Part shown: positions 35,551 through 46,613 of the stretch, one piece after another
Position numbering within the stretch: position 1 is the first letter of the stretch
How the letters are laid out: every line of letters begins with the position of its first letter
Assembly: GCA_024123915.1 (NCBI GenBank)
Contig: CP099650.1
Coordinates: 1,550,001 to 1,614,000 of the forward strand
DNA from: Oxalobacteraceae bacterium OTU3CAMAD1
GTDB taxonomy: Bacteria; Pseudomonadota; Gammaproteobacteria; Burkholderiales; Burkholderiaceae_D
Length of the DNA stretch: 64,000 nucleotides
Direction of reading: 5' to 3'
The notes under the pieces: generated by a model
Database searches by the model: none
Seen by the model: only the letters and a program-made list of their open reading frames with translations
Told to the model about the DNA's origin: nothing
Translations under genes and position numbers: made by a program

Positions 35551-36540
35551 ATGACGATATCGAACACTGAACCCTTCCTCGCCGCCCGACTCATCAAGGA
35601 GATCGGCCGCGGTAAAAACGGCGCCCGCAGCATGACGCGTGATGACGCCCACGACCTCTATCAAGCCATGCTGGACGGACGCGTGTCCGATCTGGAACTG
35701 GGCGGTATTTTGTTGTCAATGCGCATCAAGGGCGAGTCGGTGGAGGAGATCGCCGGCTTCCTCGACGCCGCCGAGGGGGCGTTCGAGCCGCTGACCGCGC
35801 CGCCCGGGCAATTCGCGCCGGTGTGTATTCCAAGCTATAACGGCGCCCGCAAGATGGCCAACCTGACGCCGCTGCTGGCCATGCTGCTGGCGCGCGAAGG
35901 CGTGCCGGTGCTGGTACACGGCGTGGCCCATGACCTGGGCCGCGTCGCCAGCGCCGAGGTATTCGAGGCGCTGGGCGTGACGGCGGTGCGGCATCGCGCC
36001 GAGGCCGAGGAGGAGATGGCCAAGGGCCACGTTGCCTTCATCACCATCGACGCGCTGGCGCCGAAGCTGGCGTACATGCTGTCGCTGCGGCGCCGCCTGG
36101 GCGTGCGCAATTCGACCCACACCCTCGTGAAGATCATGCAGCCGTTCGCCGGACCGGCGCTGCGGCTGGTGTCCTACACCCACCCTGAATACCTGGAAAT
36201 GCTGGGCGAATACTTCACCACGTCGGCGCTGCACGAGCGCGGCGACGCCTTCCTGATGCGCGGCACGGAGGGCGAAACGGTGGCCAACGCCAACAAGGCG
36301 CAGCAGATCGACTGGTTCCACGGCGGCCTGCGCACGACGCTGGTGCCCAAGCAAACCCAGGTTGGCGAGCTGCCGGTGCTGCCGGAGGATAAGAGCGCTG
36401 CGGCCACCGCCGAGTGGATCTCGTCGGTGCTGCGCGGCGAGGTGCCGGTGCCGCCTTCGATCGCCGAGCAGGTGGCGCAATGCCTGCTGGTGTCGCGCAC
36501 CTTGCAGTCGCGCCAGCGGGTCAGCGAGCCGATCGAGTAA
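35551..36540 (+). CDS. ybiB: DNA-binding protein YbiB (TrpD2 family)
   Basis: 329 residues with the anthranilate phosphoribosyltransferase-like fold: AARLIKEIGRGKNGARSMTR at the N-terminus, LDGRVSDLELGGILLSMRIKG (about 42-62) and VPVLVHGVAHDLGRVASAEVF (about 118-138). The phosphoribosyl-pyrophosphate-binding GTGGD loop of true TrpD is absent, as in YbiB, which binds DNA without sequence specificity. It diverges from aroG across 112 bases. A TrpD activity is unlikely for lack of the substrate loop. Confidence 0.88.
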   Translation: MTISNTEPFLAARLIKEIGRGKNGARSMTRDDAHDLYQAMLDGRVSDLELGGILLSMRIKGESVEEIAGFLDAAEGAFEPLTAPPGQFAPVCIPSYNGARKMANLTPLLAMLLAREGVPVLVHGVAHDLGRVASAEVFEALGVTAVRHRAEAEEEMAKGHVAFITIDALAPKLAYMLSLRRRLGVRNSTHTLVKIMQPFAGPALRLVSYTHPEYLEMLGEYFTTSALHERGDAFLMRGTEGETVANANKAQQIDWFHGGLRTTLVPKQTQVGELPVLPEDKSAAATAEWISSVLRGEVPVPPSIAEQVAQCLLVSRTLQSRQRVSEPIE

Positions 36541-36608
36541 GGTCGCCAAGTAGGGGCGGCCGGCGCGACTCGCGTACAATACCGCCCCTTATCTGATGGG
36601 AATCCAAA

Positions 36609-37814
36609 ATGGCAAAGTTTGATGTGGCAGTAATCGGCGCGGGCGCGGCCGGCATGATGTGCGCGGCAACGGCGGCCCAGCGCGGCAAGCGCGTGGTGCT
36701 GGTCGACCATGCCACCAAGCTGGCCGAGAAAATCCGCATCTCCGGCGGCGGGCGCTGCAACTTCACCAACATCAACGCCGGTCCGGCCAACTTCCTGTCC
36801 GAGAATCCCCACTTCTGCAAGAGCGCCTTGTCGCGCTACACGGCGGCCGACTTCGTCGCGCTGGTCAAGAAGCACCGCATCGGCTACCACGAGAAGCATC
36901 GCGGCCAGCTGTTCTGCGACGACTCGGCCGAACAGATCATCGAGATGCTCAAGGACGAATGCGCCGCCGGTGACGTCCACTGGTGGATGCCGTGCAAGGT
37001 CGAGAGCGTGGAGCAGGGCGAAGGCGGCTTTGTGCTGCAAACCGATAGCGGCACGATCGAAGCCGATAGCGTGGTGATCGCCACCGGCGGCCTGTCGATC
37101 CCGAAAATCGGCGCGACCGACTTCGGCTACCGCATTGCCCAGCAGTTCGAACTGCGCATGGTCGAGCCGCGCCCGGCGCTGGTGCCGCTGACCTTCGACC
37201 CGCAAGCCTGGGCGCCGTTCGTCGAAATGGCCGGCATCGCGCTGGAAGTCGATGTCGAGACCGGTTCCTTCAAGGGCCGCAACCCGACCGGCGGACGCTT
37301 CCGCGAGGACTTGCTGTTTACGCACCGTGGCCTGTCCGGTCCGGCGATCCTGCAAATTTCCAGCTACTGGACGCCGGGCACGCCCATCGTCATCAACCTG
37401 ATCCCGGAAATGGACCTGGCCGCTACGCTGATCGAGGGCAAGGGCACCATCAAGAAGCAGCTGGGCAATGTATTGTCTCAATGGCTGCCGGCGCGCCTGG
37501 CCGAAGGCTTGCTGCTGGCGCACGGTTTCGCGCTGGACGCGCGCCTGGCCGACATGCCCGACGCGCAACTGCGCAAGCTGGGCGCGGCCATCAACCAGTG
37601 GACGCTGACGCCGAACGGTTCGGAAGGCTATAAAAAGGCCGAAGTGACGCGCGGCGGCGTCGACACCCGCGAGCTGTCGCAGCAGACCATGATGGTCACC
37701 AAGGTGCCTGGCCTGTACTTCATCGGCGAGGCGGTGGACGTCACCGGCTGGCTGGGCGGCTACAATTTCCAGTGGGCGTGGGCATCGGGTGTGGCGGCGG
37801 GCCAGTCCGTCTGA
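36609..37814 (+). CDS. Flavoprotein, HI0933/YhiN family NAD(P)/FAD-dependent oxidoreductase
   Basis: 401 residues. N-terminal Rossmann motif VAVIGAGAAGMMCA is at about 5-18. Family signatures are KIRISGGGRCNFTN (about 39-52), a second dinucleotide-related segment SVVIATGGLSIPKIGATDFG (about 155-174) and the C-terminal GLYFIGEAVDVTGWLGGYNFQWAWASG (given in parts: LYFIGEAVDVTGW, then GGYNFQWAWASG). The biochemical function of this conserved family is unsettled. It is 68 bases after ybiB on the same strand. Confidence 0.88.
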   Translation: MAKFDVAVIGAGAAGMMCAATAAQRGKRVVLVDHATKLAEKIRISGGGRCNFTNINAGPANFLSENPHFCKSALSRYTAADFVALVKKHRIGYHEKHRGQLFCDDSAEQIIEMLKDECAAGDVHWWMPCKVESVEQGEGGFVLQTDSGTIEADSVVIATGGLSIPKIGATDFGYRIAQQFELRMVEPRPALVPLTFDPQAWAPFVEMAGIALEVDVETGSFKGRNPTGGRFREDLLFTHRGLSGPAILQISSYWTPGTPIVINLIPEMDLAATLIEGKGTIKKQLGNVLSQWLPARLAEGLLLAHGFALDARLADMPDAQLRKLGAAINQWTLTPNGSEGYKKAEVTRGGVDTRELSQQTMMVTKVPGLYFIGEAVDVTGWLGGYNFQWAWASGVAAGQSV

Positions 37815-37974
37815 TATACTCGTCGTTCCTGCTGTAGCGGCGCTTGTGCAATCGTTGAAGTTATAGAAAGATTGCCTCAGGTTGTGTCACTGATGCCGCA
37901 TTGTTTTTGCAGGGAAAACCACATGACGGGCCGTCCACGCGGCCTGTGGGGTTCCATTTTGCTGCAAAAGCTGC

Positions 37975-37980
37975 TATAGT
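37975..37980 (+). promoter_or_regulatory. Probable -10 box of rpsU
   Basis: TATAGT, with a weak -35 (TTCCAT, 37952-37957) 17 bases upstream. A hairpin (CCACATGACGGGCCG ... CGGCCTGTGG) just upstream, about 37920-37950, may terminate read-through from the flavoprotein gene. Confidence 0.45.
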
Positions 37981-38019
37981 CTCTTTCTCCCTATAACCTC
38001 AAACGGTTTGAATTTTTAC

Positions 38020-38232
38020 ATGACCACTATTCGCCTTAAAGAAAACGAGCCGTTCGAAGTCGCAATGCGTCGCTTCAAACGCACCATCGAAAAAACCGGT
38101 CTGCTGACCGAACTGCGCGCACGCGAGTTCTACGAAAAGCCAACGGCTGAGCGTAAGCGCAAGCTGGCAGCTGCAGTGAAGCGTCACTACAAGCGCATCC
38201 GCAGCCAGCAACTGCCGAAAAAACTGTTCTAA
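38020..38232 (+). CDS. rpsU: 30S ribosomal protein S21
   Basis: 70 residues from ATG 38020 ([20 protein letters not shown]), the standard S21 N-terminus and length; an upstream ATG at 38008 adds four residues and is unlikely. The protein is very basic and ends in [16 protein letters not shown]. It binds 16S rRNA and helps initiate translation. It is first in the macromolecular-synthesis block rpsU-yqeY-dnaG-rpoD, which coordinates ribosome, primase and sigma factor supply. Confidence 0.97.
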   Translation: MTTIRLKENEPFEVAMRRFKRTIEKTGLLTELRAREFYEKPTAERKRKLAAAVKRHYKRIRSQQLPKKLF

Positions 38233-38250
38233 TTCTGCTTTACGCAGACC

Positions 38251-38290
38251 CAACCCGGCAACATGGCGCTTGCGCCGCGGGTTGAGTTTT
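38251..38290 (+). terminator. Hairpin after rpsU
   Basis: CAACCCG (38251-38257) pairs with CGGGTTG (38278-38284), with an inner GGCGC-TT-GCGCC stem, then AGTTTT. It is a likely attenuator lowering read-through from rpsU into yqeY-dnaG. Confidence 0.6.
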
Positions 38291-38297
38291 AGAAGAT

Positions 38298-38326
38298 ACC
38301 CGCTCCGGTCATCCGCAGCGGGTTTT
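38298..38326 (+). terminator. Second hairpin between rpsU and yqeY
   Basis: ACCCGCT (38298-38304) pairs with AGCGGGT (38317-38323), followed by TTTTCG. Together with the previous hairpin it forms a tandem attenuator. Confidence 0.6.
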
Positions 38327-38363
38327 CGCATTTATACACCATCATTTACCGAGGGAAATCCAC

Positions 38364-38813
38364 ATGGGCCTGAGAGAACAAATCACCGAAGACATGAAAA
38401 ACGCGATGCGCGCCAAGGAAGCGTCGCGCCTGGCCACCATCCGCCTGATCCTCGCTGAGATCAAGCGCAAGGAAGTCGACGAGCGTATCGAGGTCAACGA
38501 CGACCAGACCGTCGCCATCGTGGAAAAAATGATCAAGCAGCGCAAGGATTCGATCACCCAGTTCGAAGCCGGCAACCGCCAGGACCTGGCCGATATCGAA
38601 AAAGCCGAGCTGGTCGTGCTGACCGCCTACATGCCCGCCGGCCTGTCGGACGAGGAAATCGCCGCCGAAGTGGCCGCCGCCGTCGCCGCCTCGGGCGCCG
38701 CCGGTCCGCAGGACATGGGCAAGGTCATGGCCATCGTCAAGCCGAAGCTGGCCGGCCGCGCCGACATGACTGTCGTGTCGGCACTGGTCAAGAAGGCGTT
38801 GTCCCCGGCATAA
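38364..38813 (+). CDS. yqeY: GatB/YqeY domain protein
   Basis: 149 residues, typical length. It shows the YqeY pattern: LREQITEDMKNAMRAKEASR (about 3-22), RLILAEIKRKEVD, IVEKMIKQRKDSITQFEAGN (about 50-69), LTAYMPAGLSDEEIAAEV (about 90-107) and GKVMAIVKPKLAGRADM. It is helical and resembles the tRNA-binding tail of GatB, but its role is not established. The position between rpsU and dnaG is conserved in many betaproteobacteria. Confidence 0.93.
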   Translation: MGLREQITEDMKNAMRAKEASRLATIRLILAEIKRKEVDERIEVNDDQTVAIVEKMIKQRKDSITQFEAGNRQDLADIEKAELVVLTAYMPAGLSDEEIAAEVAAAVAASGAAGPQDMGKVMAIVKPKLAGRADMTVVSALVKKALSPA

Positions 38814-38955
38814 TCAGCGTGCCGCCGGTTGGCGGCATGTTGGCGCCCGGGTGTTGTGCCTGGCGCCGTTTTTACCTCCGCCGTGCCTTGATTCGCATCA
38901 AAACCGGATCGGCGCGGCGGTATAGTCTGAAAAATTACCAAGACCGCTCAGCCCT

Positions 38956-40752
38956 GTGATCCCACAATCATTCATCTCCGATTTGCTGAACCGCGTCGAT
39001 ATCGTCGACGTTGTCGGACGCTACGTGCAGCTGAAAAAAGGCGGTGCGAACTTCATGGGCCTGTGCCCGTTCCACAGCGAAAAGTCGCCCAGCTTCACGG
39101 TCAGCCCGACCAAACAGTTTTACCATTGCTTCGGCTGCGGCGCCCACGGCACCTCGATCGGCTTCCTGATCGAATACTCCGGCATGGGCTTTGTCGACGC
39201 CGTCAAAGACCTGGCGCAGAACGTCGGCATGGTGGTGCCCGAGCAGGATGACAAGATTCCGCCGGCGCAACGCGCGCAGATGCAGGCGCAAAGCATGGCC
39301 TTGTCCGACGCGATGACGCAGGCCTGCGACTTTTACCGCGCCCAGCTGCGCGGCGCCACCGACGCCATCGCCTACCTGAAAAATCGCGGCCTGACCGGCG
39401 AAATCGCCGCCCGCTTCGGCCTGGGCTACGCGCCGGCCGGCTGGGACGGCCTGAAAAGCATCTTCCCCGACTACGAGGCGGTGGCGCTGGCCGAGGCCGG
39501 CCTGGTCATCGACAAGGTCGACGAAGATGGCGGCAACCGCAAACGCTACGACCGCTTCCGCGAGCGGATCATGTTTCCTATTAAGAACACCAAAGGCCAG
39601 GTCATCGCCTTCGGTGGCCGGGTCCTGGACCACGGCGAACCAAAGTACTTGAATTCTCCCGAAACGCCTTTATTTTCAAAGGGATTCGAGCTGTATGGCT
39701 TGTTCGAAGCGCGCCAGGCGATCCGCGACGCGGGTTACGTGCTGGTGACGGAAGGCTATATGGATGTGGTGGCGCTGGCCCAGATGGGGTTCCCGCAAGC
39801 GGTGGCGACCCTGGGCACGGCTTGCACCACCCATCATGTACAGAAATTGTTGCGTCAGACCGACATGGTGATCTTCAGTTTCGATGGCGACAAGGCCGGC
39901 CGCCGCGCCGCACGGCGCGCGCTGGAAGCCTGCCTGCCGCACGTGACGGACAACAAGACCATCAAGTTCCTGTTCTTGCCGACCGAGCACGACCCGGACA
40001 GCTATGTCCGCGCGCATGGCAAGGAAGCGTTCGAGCAGGAAATACACGAAGCGATGCCGCTGTCGCAGTTCCTGATCAAGGAAGTGGTTGGCGAGCATGA
40101 TTTGCAAAGTCCGGAGGGGAGGGCGCGCGCGCAGTTCGACGCCAAGCCGCTGCTGCAGTCGATGACGCCGACGGCGTTGCGCCTGCAGATCGTGCGCGGC
40201 CTGGCGCAGCTGACGCAGACCACGCCGTCCGAGATCGAGGTGCTGTTCGAACTGGCCAAGCCGGTCGCGGTGGCCCGCAAGGCGCCGCCCCGCAGCGGCC
40301 GTCCGGTGCCGGTCGGGCTGGAATTGCAGATCGTGCGGCTGCTGGTGGCGCATCCGCCGTTGTCGCTCGATATCGATGCGGCGGCGTTGAAAGCGTTCGA
40401 GTTCTTCGGCGCCGAGCCGGCCGAGCGGCTGGCGCAACTGGTGGGCGCGGCGCAGGCGATGGGGCCGAACGGCAGTTTTGCGGCGTTCGCGCAACATTTG
40501 AAGTCGCAGGGCGACGAGTACGACGGCATCATCGCCGAAGTGGTCAAGGAGTCCGAGTCCGATTTTGATGCAGTGCGGGCGTTCCTGCGCGGGGCGATCC
40601 GCCAGGTCAAGAACGACGCCTTGAAGCAGGAATTGAGTCAGTTGTTCGCCGCCGGCCTGTCGTCCGACGAGATCGGGGTGCGCTATCGGGAGTTGACTTC
40701 GCAGCAGGACCAACTGTTGCGCGAGGCGCAGGCGGAGTTGGCGAACCGATAA
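38956..40752 (+). CDS. dnaG: DNA primase
   Basis: 598 residues from a GTG start (VIPQSFISDLLNRVDIVDVV). It makes RNA primers at the replication fork. The zinc finger has Cys37, His40, Cys58 and Cys61 (LCPFHSEK ... FYHCFGCG). The RNA-polymerase core follows, and the Toprim domain has VTEGYMDVVALAQ (about 261-273) and FSFDGDKAGRRAARRAL (about 308-324). The C-terminal helicase-binding domain spans about 450-598. The GTG start without a strong Shine-Dalgarno suggests modest translation, usual for primase. Confidence 0.97.
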   Translation: MIPQSFISDLLNRVDIVDVVGRYVQLKKGGANFMGLCPFHSEKSPSFTVSPTKQFYHCFGCGAHGTSIGFLIEYSGMGFVDAVKDLAQNVGMVVPEQDDKIPPAQRAQMQAQSMALSDAMTQACDFYRAQLRGATDAIAYLKNRGLTGEIAARFGLGYAPAGWDGLKSIFPDYEAVALAEAGLVIDKVDEDGGNRKRYDRFRERIMFPIKNTKGQVIAFGGRVLDHGEPKYLNSPETPLFSKGFELYGLFEARQAIRDAGYVLVTEGYMDVVALAQMGFPQAVATLGTACTTHHVQKLLRQTDMVIFSFDGDKAGRRAARRALEACLPHVTDNKTIKFLFLPTEHDPDSYVRAHGKEAFEQEIHEAMPLSQFLIKEVVGEHDLQSPEGRARAQFDAKPLLQSMTPTALRLQIVRGLAQLTQTTPSEIEVLFELAKPVAVARKAPPRSGRPVPVGLELQIVRLLVAHPPLSLDIDAAALKAFEFFGAEPAERLAQLVGAAQAMGPNGSFAAFAQHLKSQGDEYDGIIAEVVKESESDFDAVRAFLRGAIRQVKNDALKQELSQLFAAGLSSDEIGVRYRELTSQQDQLLREAQAELANR

Positions 40753-41265
40753 TGTTGCGGTGCGGCGAGTTGAGGTTGCCGCGCGTTTTTGGAAGTAATG
40801 TTTCTGTCATGTTTCTGGAGGGGGAAGTGGGGCTCTTCCCTCTGGATATTGAAAAGTGGCGTGCTATAATAAAACGCTAAGTGTTGTATCTTTTGGCATC
40901 GTTTTTTGTTCAGAGTGTGTTTGTTTTCAGTAAGTTAGGCTCTTGATCGACATGGAAAGACGCAGTGTCGGCGGCCAGGGCCAGCTTTGGTTTAGTCGGC
41001 GAACCTTTAGTGGGACGCTATCAGCGGACCTTCTGTTTGCTGTCTAACCTAGTCATGGTTTCTTGCCCCCACGCACGTGTCCGGATGCAGTAGAATTTTG
41101 CCGACAGCGGTGGAGTTCTGTTGACGTCGATCGGTCTGACCGGGTGTAAGTAAGTCGTAGTATTGTCGAACTGCTCGGCAAGTTCGAAGACGTAGGTTCC
41201 AAGAAAATTGAACCGCAAGAAACTTTATCCTAAATAAGCAAGTCGTTGTGTAATCGAAAGCGCCT
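40753..41265 (+). other. Intergenic region dnaG-rpoD (513 bases) with a promoter
   Basis: No credible protein gene. TATAAT at 40865-40870 is a consensus -10 box; no strong -35 is seen at the right spacing. If used, it gives a leader of nearly 390 bases before rpoD. The leader is AT-richer than its surroundings. I see no known riboswitch motif. Confidence 0.5.
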
Positions 41266-43512
<2,247 letters not shown>

Positions 43513-43515
43513 GGC

Positions 43516-43545
43516 TTGACTAGCGCCGGTGCTAGCCCTTATGCT
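43516..43545 (+). promoter_or_regulatory. Promoter of the tRNA gene
   Basis: TTGACT (43516-43521), 18-bp spacer, TATGCT (43540-43545), then a GC-rich discriminator (CGCGAG) of the kind seen at stringently controlled stable-RNA promoters. It begins 4 bases after the rpoD stop. Confidence 0.6.
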
Positions 43546-43615
43546 CGCGAGTTCGTTTTAAAAGCGAGCGCGCGTCAGAGGGGCTAGCCGGTTCCCAGCG
43601 CATCAGTAATACCCT

Positions 43616-43694
<79 letters not shown>

Positions 43695-43726
43695 AATTCG
43701 GTAGTGACATAAGGCAGGGACACAAA

Positions 43727-43754
43727 GGGTTGGCGATCGCGCTAACCCTTTTTT
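43727..43754 (+). terminator. Terminator of the tRNA gene
   Basis: Nine-pair stem from GGGTTGGCG and CGCTAACCC (with one G-T pair) closing a four-base loop, followed by six T. Confidence 0.85.
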
Positions 43755-43875
43755 ATTTGGGTCTGCGAAGCCTCGGCGGGGCGGGTGGTACCCATAAAAT
43801 CTGAAGTTGGAACTGACGTCATGGCAGAAACGCCAGTACGTTGACAGGGCATCAGACAGCGCGGATGATGGGCAG

Positions 43876-44065
43876 ATGGAAAAGCGTATCGAAAAACTTG
43901 AACGCAGGCTTGCCGCGATCGAGTTGGATCTGGGAATCCTCAAGGCCACTTCCGACCAAGTCGGACCTCGCCGAGGCCAAGGCAACCATTATTTTGTGGG
44001 TTGTAACCGCCGTAATACTGGCGCAGATGCTGCCTGGCCTATTGAAGAAGTTTGGACTTACGTAA
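43876..44065 (+). pseudogene. Frameshifted small coiled-coil membrane protein gene
   Basis: Reading from ATG 43876 gives MEKRIEKLERRLAAIELDLG, a heptad-like coiled coil, up to about 43954. Moving one base forward then gives TKSDLAEAKATIILWVV, continuing TAVILAQMLPGLLKKFGLT to the stop at 44065. The second half is a membrane helix with a basic end. Together they make one sensible protein of about 60 residues, a coiled coil plus transmembrane helix as in XhlA-type or phage-encoded small proteins. Each frame alone is senseless past the junction, so a one-base insertion (or two-base deletion) near 43954 broke the gene. An intrinsic terminator follows, as expected for a once-functional gene. A sequencing error is possible. 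Confidence 0.6.
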
Positions 44066-44071
44066 GAAACC

Positions 44072-44093
44072 AGCCCGCTCCAGCGGGCTTTTT
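44072..44093 (+). terminator. Intrinsic terminator after the frameshifted gene
   Basis: Stem AGCCCGCT / AGCGGGCT with a two-base loop, then TTTTT. Confidence 0.85.
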
Positions 44094-44134
44094 CATATAT
44101 CAACATTTAGCCATCCGCAGCCGGGTGCGGCGCC

Positions 44135-44614
44135 TTAATGTGCCGGCATGACCTCTTTCCTGAACCAGTCATCGAGCATTTGTTTGTCGTGCCCGTACAG
44201 GTCCTGGTTATAGCTGCGCGAACCCATCAGATAGTTCGGATCGGACAATTCGCGGTCGCCGCTGCGCAGCACTTTGCCGTCCTGCTCGATGCTGTAGCGC
44301 AGGTGCATCCTGGGCCAGTCCGCCTGGCCCTTCATCACGCGGACATCCCGCACCGGCACCCTCGGAAACACATCGCCGGCCAAATCGATATCGATAAATT
44401 CGACCTTCAACTCCTGTCCCGCCGGCAGCTTCGACGCCAGCAGATTCAAGTGCTCACGGAAAATCATTTCCATCGATTCGCGGTCCGAAGCAAAGCGCGG
44501 CACATCGGTCATTTTTTCGGGATTGATATAGGTGACCGTCGCCGCCGCCGAGGCGCTGGCGCTGGCCAGCAGAAACACGGCAACCATTCCGACGTTGCGG
44601 ATGAACTTACTCAT
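44135..44614 (-). CDS. DUF3016 family exported protein
   Basis: 159 residues from ATG 44614, which leaves a workable distance to the upstream AAAGG; an ATG three codons earlier lies too close to it. A signal peptide (about 1-23, ending ASAAA) is followed by the DUF3016 pattern: TVTYINPEKMTDVPRFASDR (in part), LPAGQELKVEFIDIDLAGD, RVMKGQADWPRMHLRYSIEQ and a C-terminal LDDWFRKE. It is probably periplasmic and of unknown function. It diverges from the LysE-family gene over about 150 bases. Confidence 0.85.
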   Translation of the reverse strand: MSKFIRNVGMVAVFLLASASASAAATVTYINPEKMTDVPRFASDRESMEMIFREHLNLLASKLPAGQELKVEFIDIDLAGDVFPRVPVRDVRVMKGQADWPRMHLRYSIEQDGKVLRSGDRELSDPNYLMGSRSYNQDLYGHDKQMLDDWFRKEVMPAH

Positions 44615-44765
44615 GAATGACATATCCTTTGCGATGACCTGATTCGTGAGCTGTCAATATACGCTCATTCCAGCGGCAATTCATCCAGCGCATATTTTGC
44701 TGGGCATCCAGTTGCATACATGCCAAAATTACCGCCGCAAGCGCTTCCACAAAAAGGATAACCGA

Positions 44766-45392
44766 ATGAATTTGCCTTCCCTGTCGCAACTGGCTCCGCA
44801 CGGCACCACCTTGATGGCGCTGACCATCGCCGCTGTGTTGCTGACGCCAGGCCCCACCAACACGCTGCTGTTCCTGGCGGGAAGCCGCGATGGATTCCGC
44901 CGTTCGCTGCGTCTGATCGCTGCGGAGTGGGGCGGATACATGATCGCCATCAGCATCTGGTGCGCCTTCCTGGCGCTGGCCGCCGCCGTCGCGCCCTGGG
45001 CGCCGACTGTGGCGCGTGCCTGCGCGGCGACCTACATCGCGTACTCGGCCATCAAATTGTGGCGCACCGCGCCCCAGGCCGGCGCCGCCGGCAGCGCGGC
45101 CATCGGTCCGCGTGAGTTGTTCTTCGTGACCTTGCTGAATCCGAAGGCGTTCTTCTTCGCCACCGTGGTGTTCCCTCCGCTGGCCGATGGCGTCGCCGCG
45201 CTGTCGCAGGCTTACTTGCTGTTCAGTAGCCTGTTGCTGCCAATCGCCGCGCTGTGGATCGCGATGGGCTCGGCCGTGCTGGCCTACCCGAGCGCGACGC
45301 CGCGCCAGCCGCTGGTGCATCGCATCGCGGCAGGCGTGCTGCTGGCATTTTCGGGGTCGATGTTCGTTTCGCTGCTGGCATCCGCGCGCTGA
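44766..45392 (+). CDS. LysE/RhtB family exporter
   Basis: 208 residues from ATG 44766; a longer frame upstream lacks membrane or family features. About six hydrophobic helices. Family motif LTPGPTNTLLFLAGSRDG is at about 26-43 (usual form TPGPxxxxxxxxxxxxG), with NPKAFFFATVVFPP (about 125-138) matching the second conserved NPK segment. Such proteins export amino acids or related small metabolites. The substrate is unknown. No regulator is adjacent. Confidence 0.87.
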   Translation: MNLPSLSQLAPHGTTLMALTIAAVLLTPGPTNTLLFLAGSRDGFRRSLRLIAAEWGGYMIAISIWCAFLALAAAVAPWAPTVARACAATYIAYSAIKLWRTAPQAGAAGSAAIGPRELFFVTLLNPKAFFFATVVFPPLADGVAALSQAYLLFSSLLLPIAALWIAMGSAVLAYPSATPRQPLVHRIAAGVLLAFSGSMFVSLLASAR

Positions 45393-45508
45393 GAACCACG
45401 CCGGACCAACCGGAATTTTTGCGCGCCCATCCAATCGCGCGCGTTGCTTCTATACTAAAATTGCCGTTCAAAACAAACGCCAATTAACGCTCAATGAGGA
45501 GAAACGGG

Positions 45509-46612
45509 ATGATAGATCTGGATCGGCGTAGTCTTGTTCTTGCCGCTGGCGGCGCCTTGGCGGCGACAGCGGTCGGCGCTCCGGTGTGGGCAGCGACGCC
45601 CGAACGTAAAGTCGGTTATGCGATAGTCGGCCTGGGTGGTTACGGCCTTGGCGTCATCATTCCGCAGTTCAAAAACTGCCAGCACAGCAAGCTGGTCGCG
45701 CTGGTCAGCGGCGATGCTGCCAAGGCCAAGCGCGTAGCGGCCGAGTACGGCGTGCCGGAGTCCGGCATCTACGATTACAAGAGCTACGACAAGCTCAAGG
45801 ACAATCCCGAGGTCGATGTCATCTACATCTGCCTGCCTGTTTTCATGCACAAGGAATACACGGTCCGTGGCGCCGCCGCCGGCAAACACATCCTGTGCGA
45901 GAAGCCGATGGCCTTGTCCGCCGCCGAGTGCGAGGAGATGATCGCGGCGTGCAAAAAAGCGGGCAAGAAATTGATGATCGGCTACCGCAGCCACTTCGAG
46001 CCGCATAACCTGGAGGCGATCCGCCGCGCCCGCGCCGGCGAGATCGGCAAGCTGCGTTATTTCCGTTCCGAGCACGGTTTCATGCAGGGCGGCACCTCGT
46101 CGTGGCGCTTGAAGAAGGCGATGTCGGGCGGCGGTTCGCTGATGGATATCGGTATCTATGCGCTGCAGGCGGCGCGCTATATGACGGGCGAGGAGCCGAT
46201 CGCCGTGTACGCCAAGGAAACCACGGATCGCTCCGATCCACGCTTCCGCGAGGTCGAGGACATGATCGAGTTCCAGTTGGAGTTTCCGTCCGGCGTGATC
46301 GGTTCGTGCATGTCGATGTACAGCGCGAATCAAAACCATATCTTGCTGATGGGCGAGAAGGGCCGTATCGAGCTGGAGCCGGGAACCCCTTATAACGGAC
46401 ATCGTTTATGGGTCGGGAACGGGCGCAGCAACGAGATCACGCCGCCGCCGGGGCCGGGCAAGACCCAGTTTGCGGGCCAGCTCGACCATATGTCGACCTG
46501 CGTGATCGACAACCGCGAGCCTATCGTTCCCGGCGAGGAAGGGCTGCGCGACATGCGCATCATCGAGGCGATTTACAAGTCCGCCCGCGAGCAGAAGCGG
46601 ATCGTGCTGTAA
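45509..46612 (+). CDS. Gfo/Idh/MocA family NAD(P)-dependent oxidoreductase, exported
   Basis: 367 residues from ATG 45509, with GAGGAGA eight bases upstream. The N-terminus has two arginines followed by a hydrophobic stretch (DRRSLVLAAGGALAATA), a Tat-like signal as in glucose-fructose oxidoreductase. A Rossmann motif VGLGGYGLGVIIP is at about 38-50, and the family's EKP (CEKPMALS) near 130 is intact. It probably oxidises or reduces a sugar or inositol-type substrate in the periplasm with bound cofactor. The C-terminal alpha/beta domain is complete. It converges on the next gene with one base between stops. Confidence 0.88.
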   Translation: MIDLDRRSLVLAAGGALAATAVGAPVWAATPERKVGYAIVGLGGYGLGVIIPQFKNCQHSKLVALVSGDAAKAKRVAAEYGVPESGIYDYKSYDKLKDNPEVDVIYICLPVFMHKEYTVRGAAAGKHILCEKPMALSAAECEEMIAACKKAGKKLMIGYRSHFEPHNLEAIRRARAGEIGKLRYFRSEHGFMQGGTSSWRLKKAMSGGGSLMDIGIYALQAARYMTGEEPIAVYAKETTDRSDPRFREVEDMIEFQLEFPSGVIGSCMSMYSANQNHILLMGEKGRIELEPGTPYNGHRLWVGNGRSNEITPPPGPGKTQFAGQLDHMSTCVIDNREPIVPGEEGLRDMRIIEAIYKSAREQKRIVL

Positions 46613-46613
46613 T

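Noticed and set aside
36609..37814. Electron-transfer or tRNA-modification role for the HI0933-family flavoprotein
   Set aside because: The family fold is clear but no sequence evidence favours a specific reaction.
44708..44730. GG-N10-GC pattern (CTGGGCATCCAGTTGCAT) before the LysE-family gene as a third sigma-54 promoter
   Set aside because: Only the GG and TTGCA parts match; the CAC of the -24 box is absent, so it is too weak to claim.
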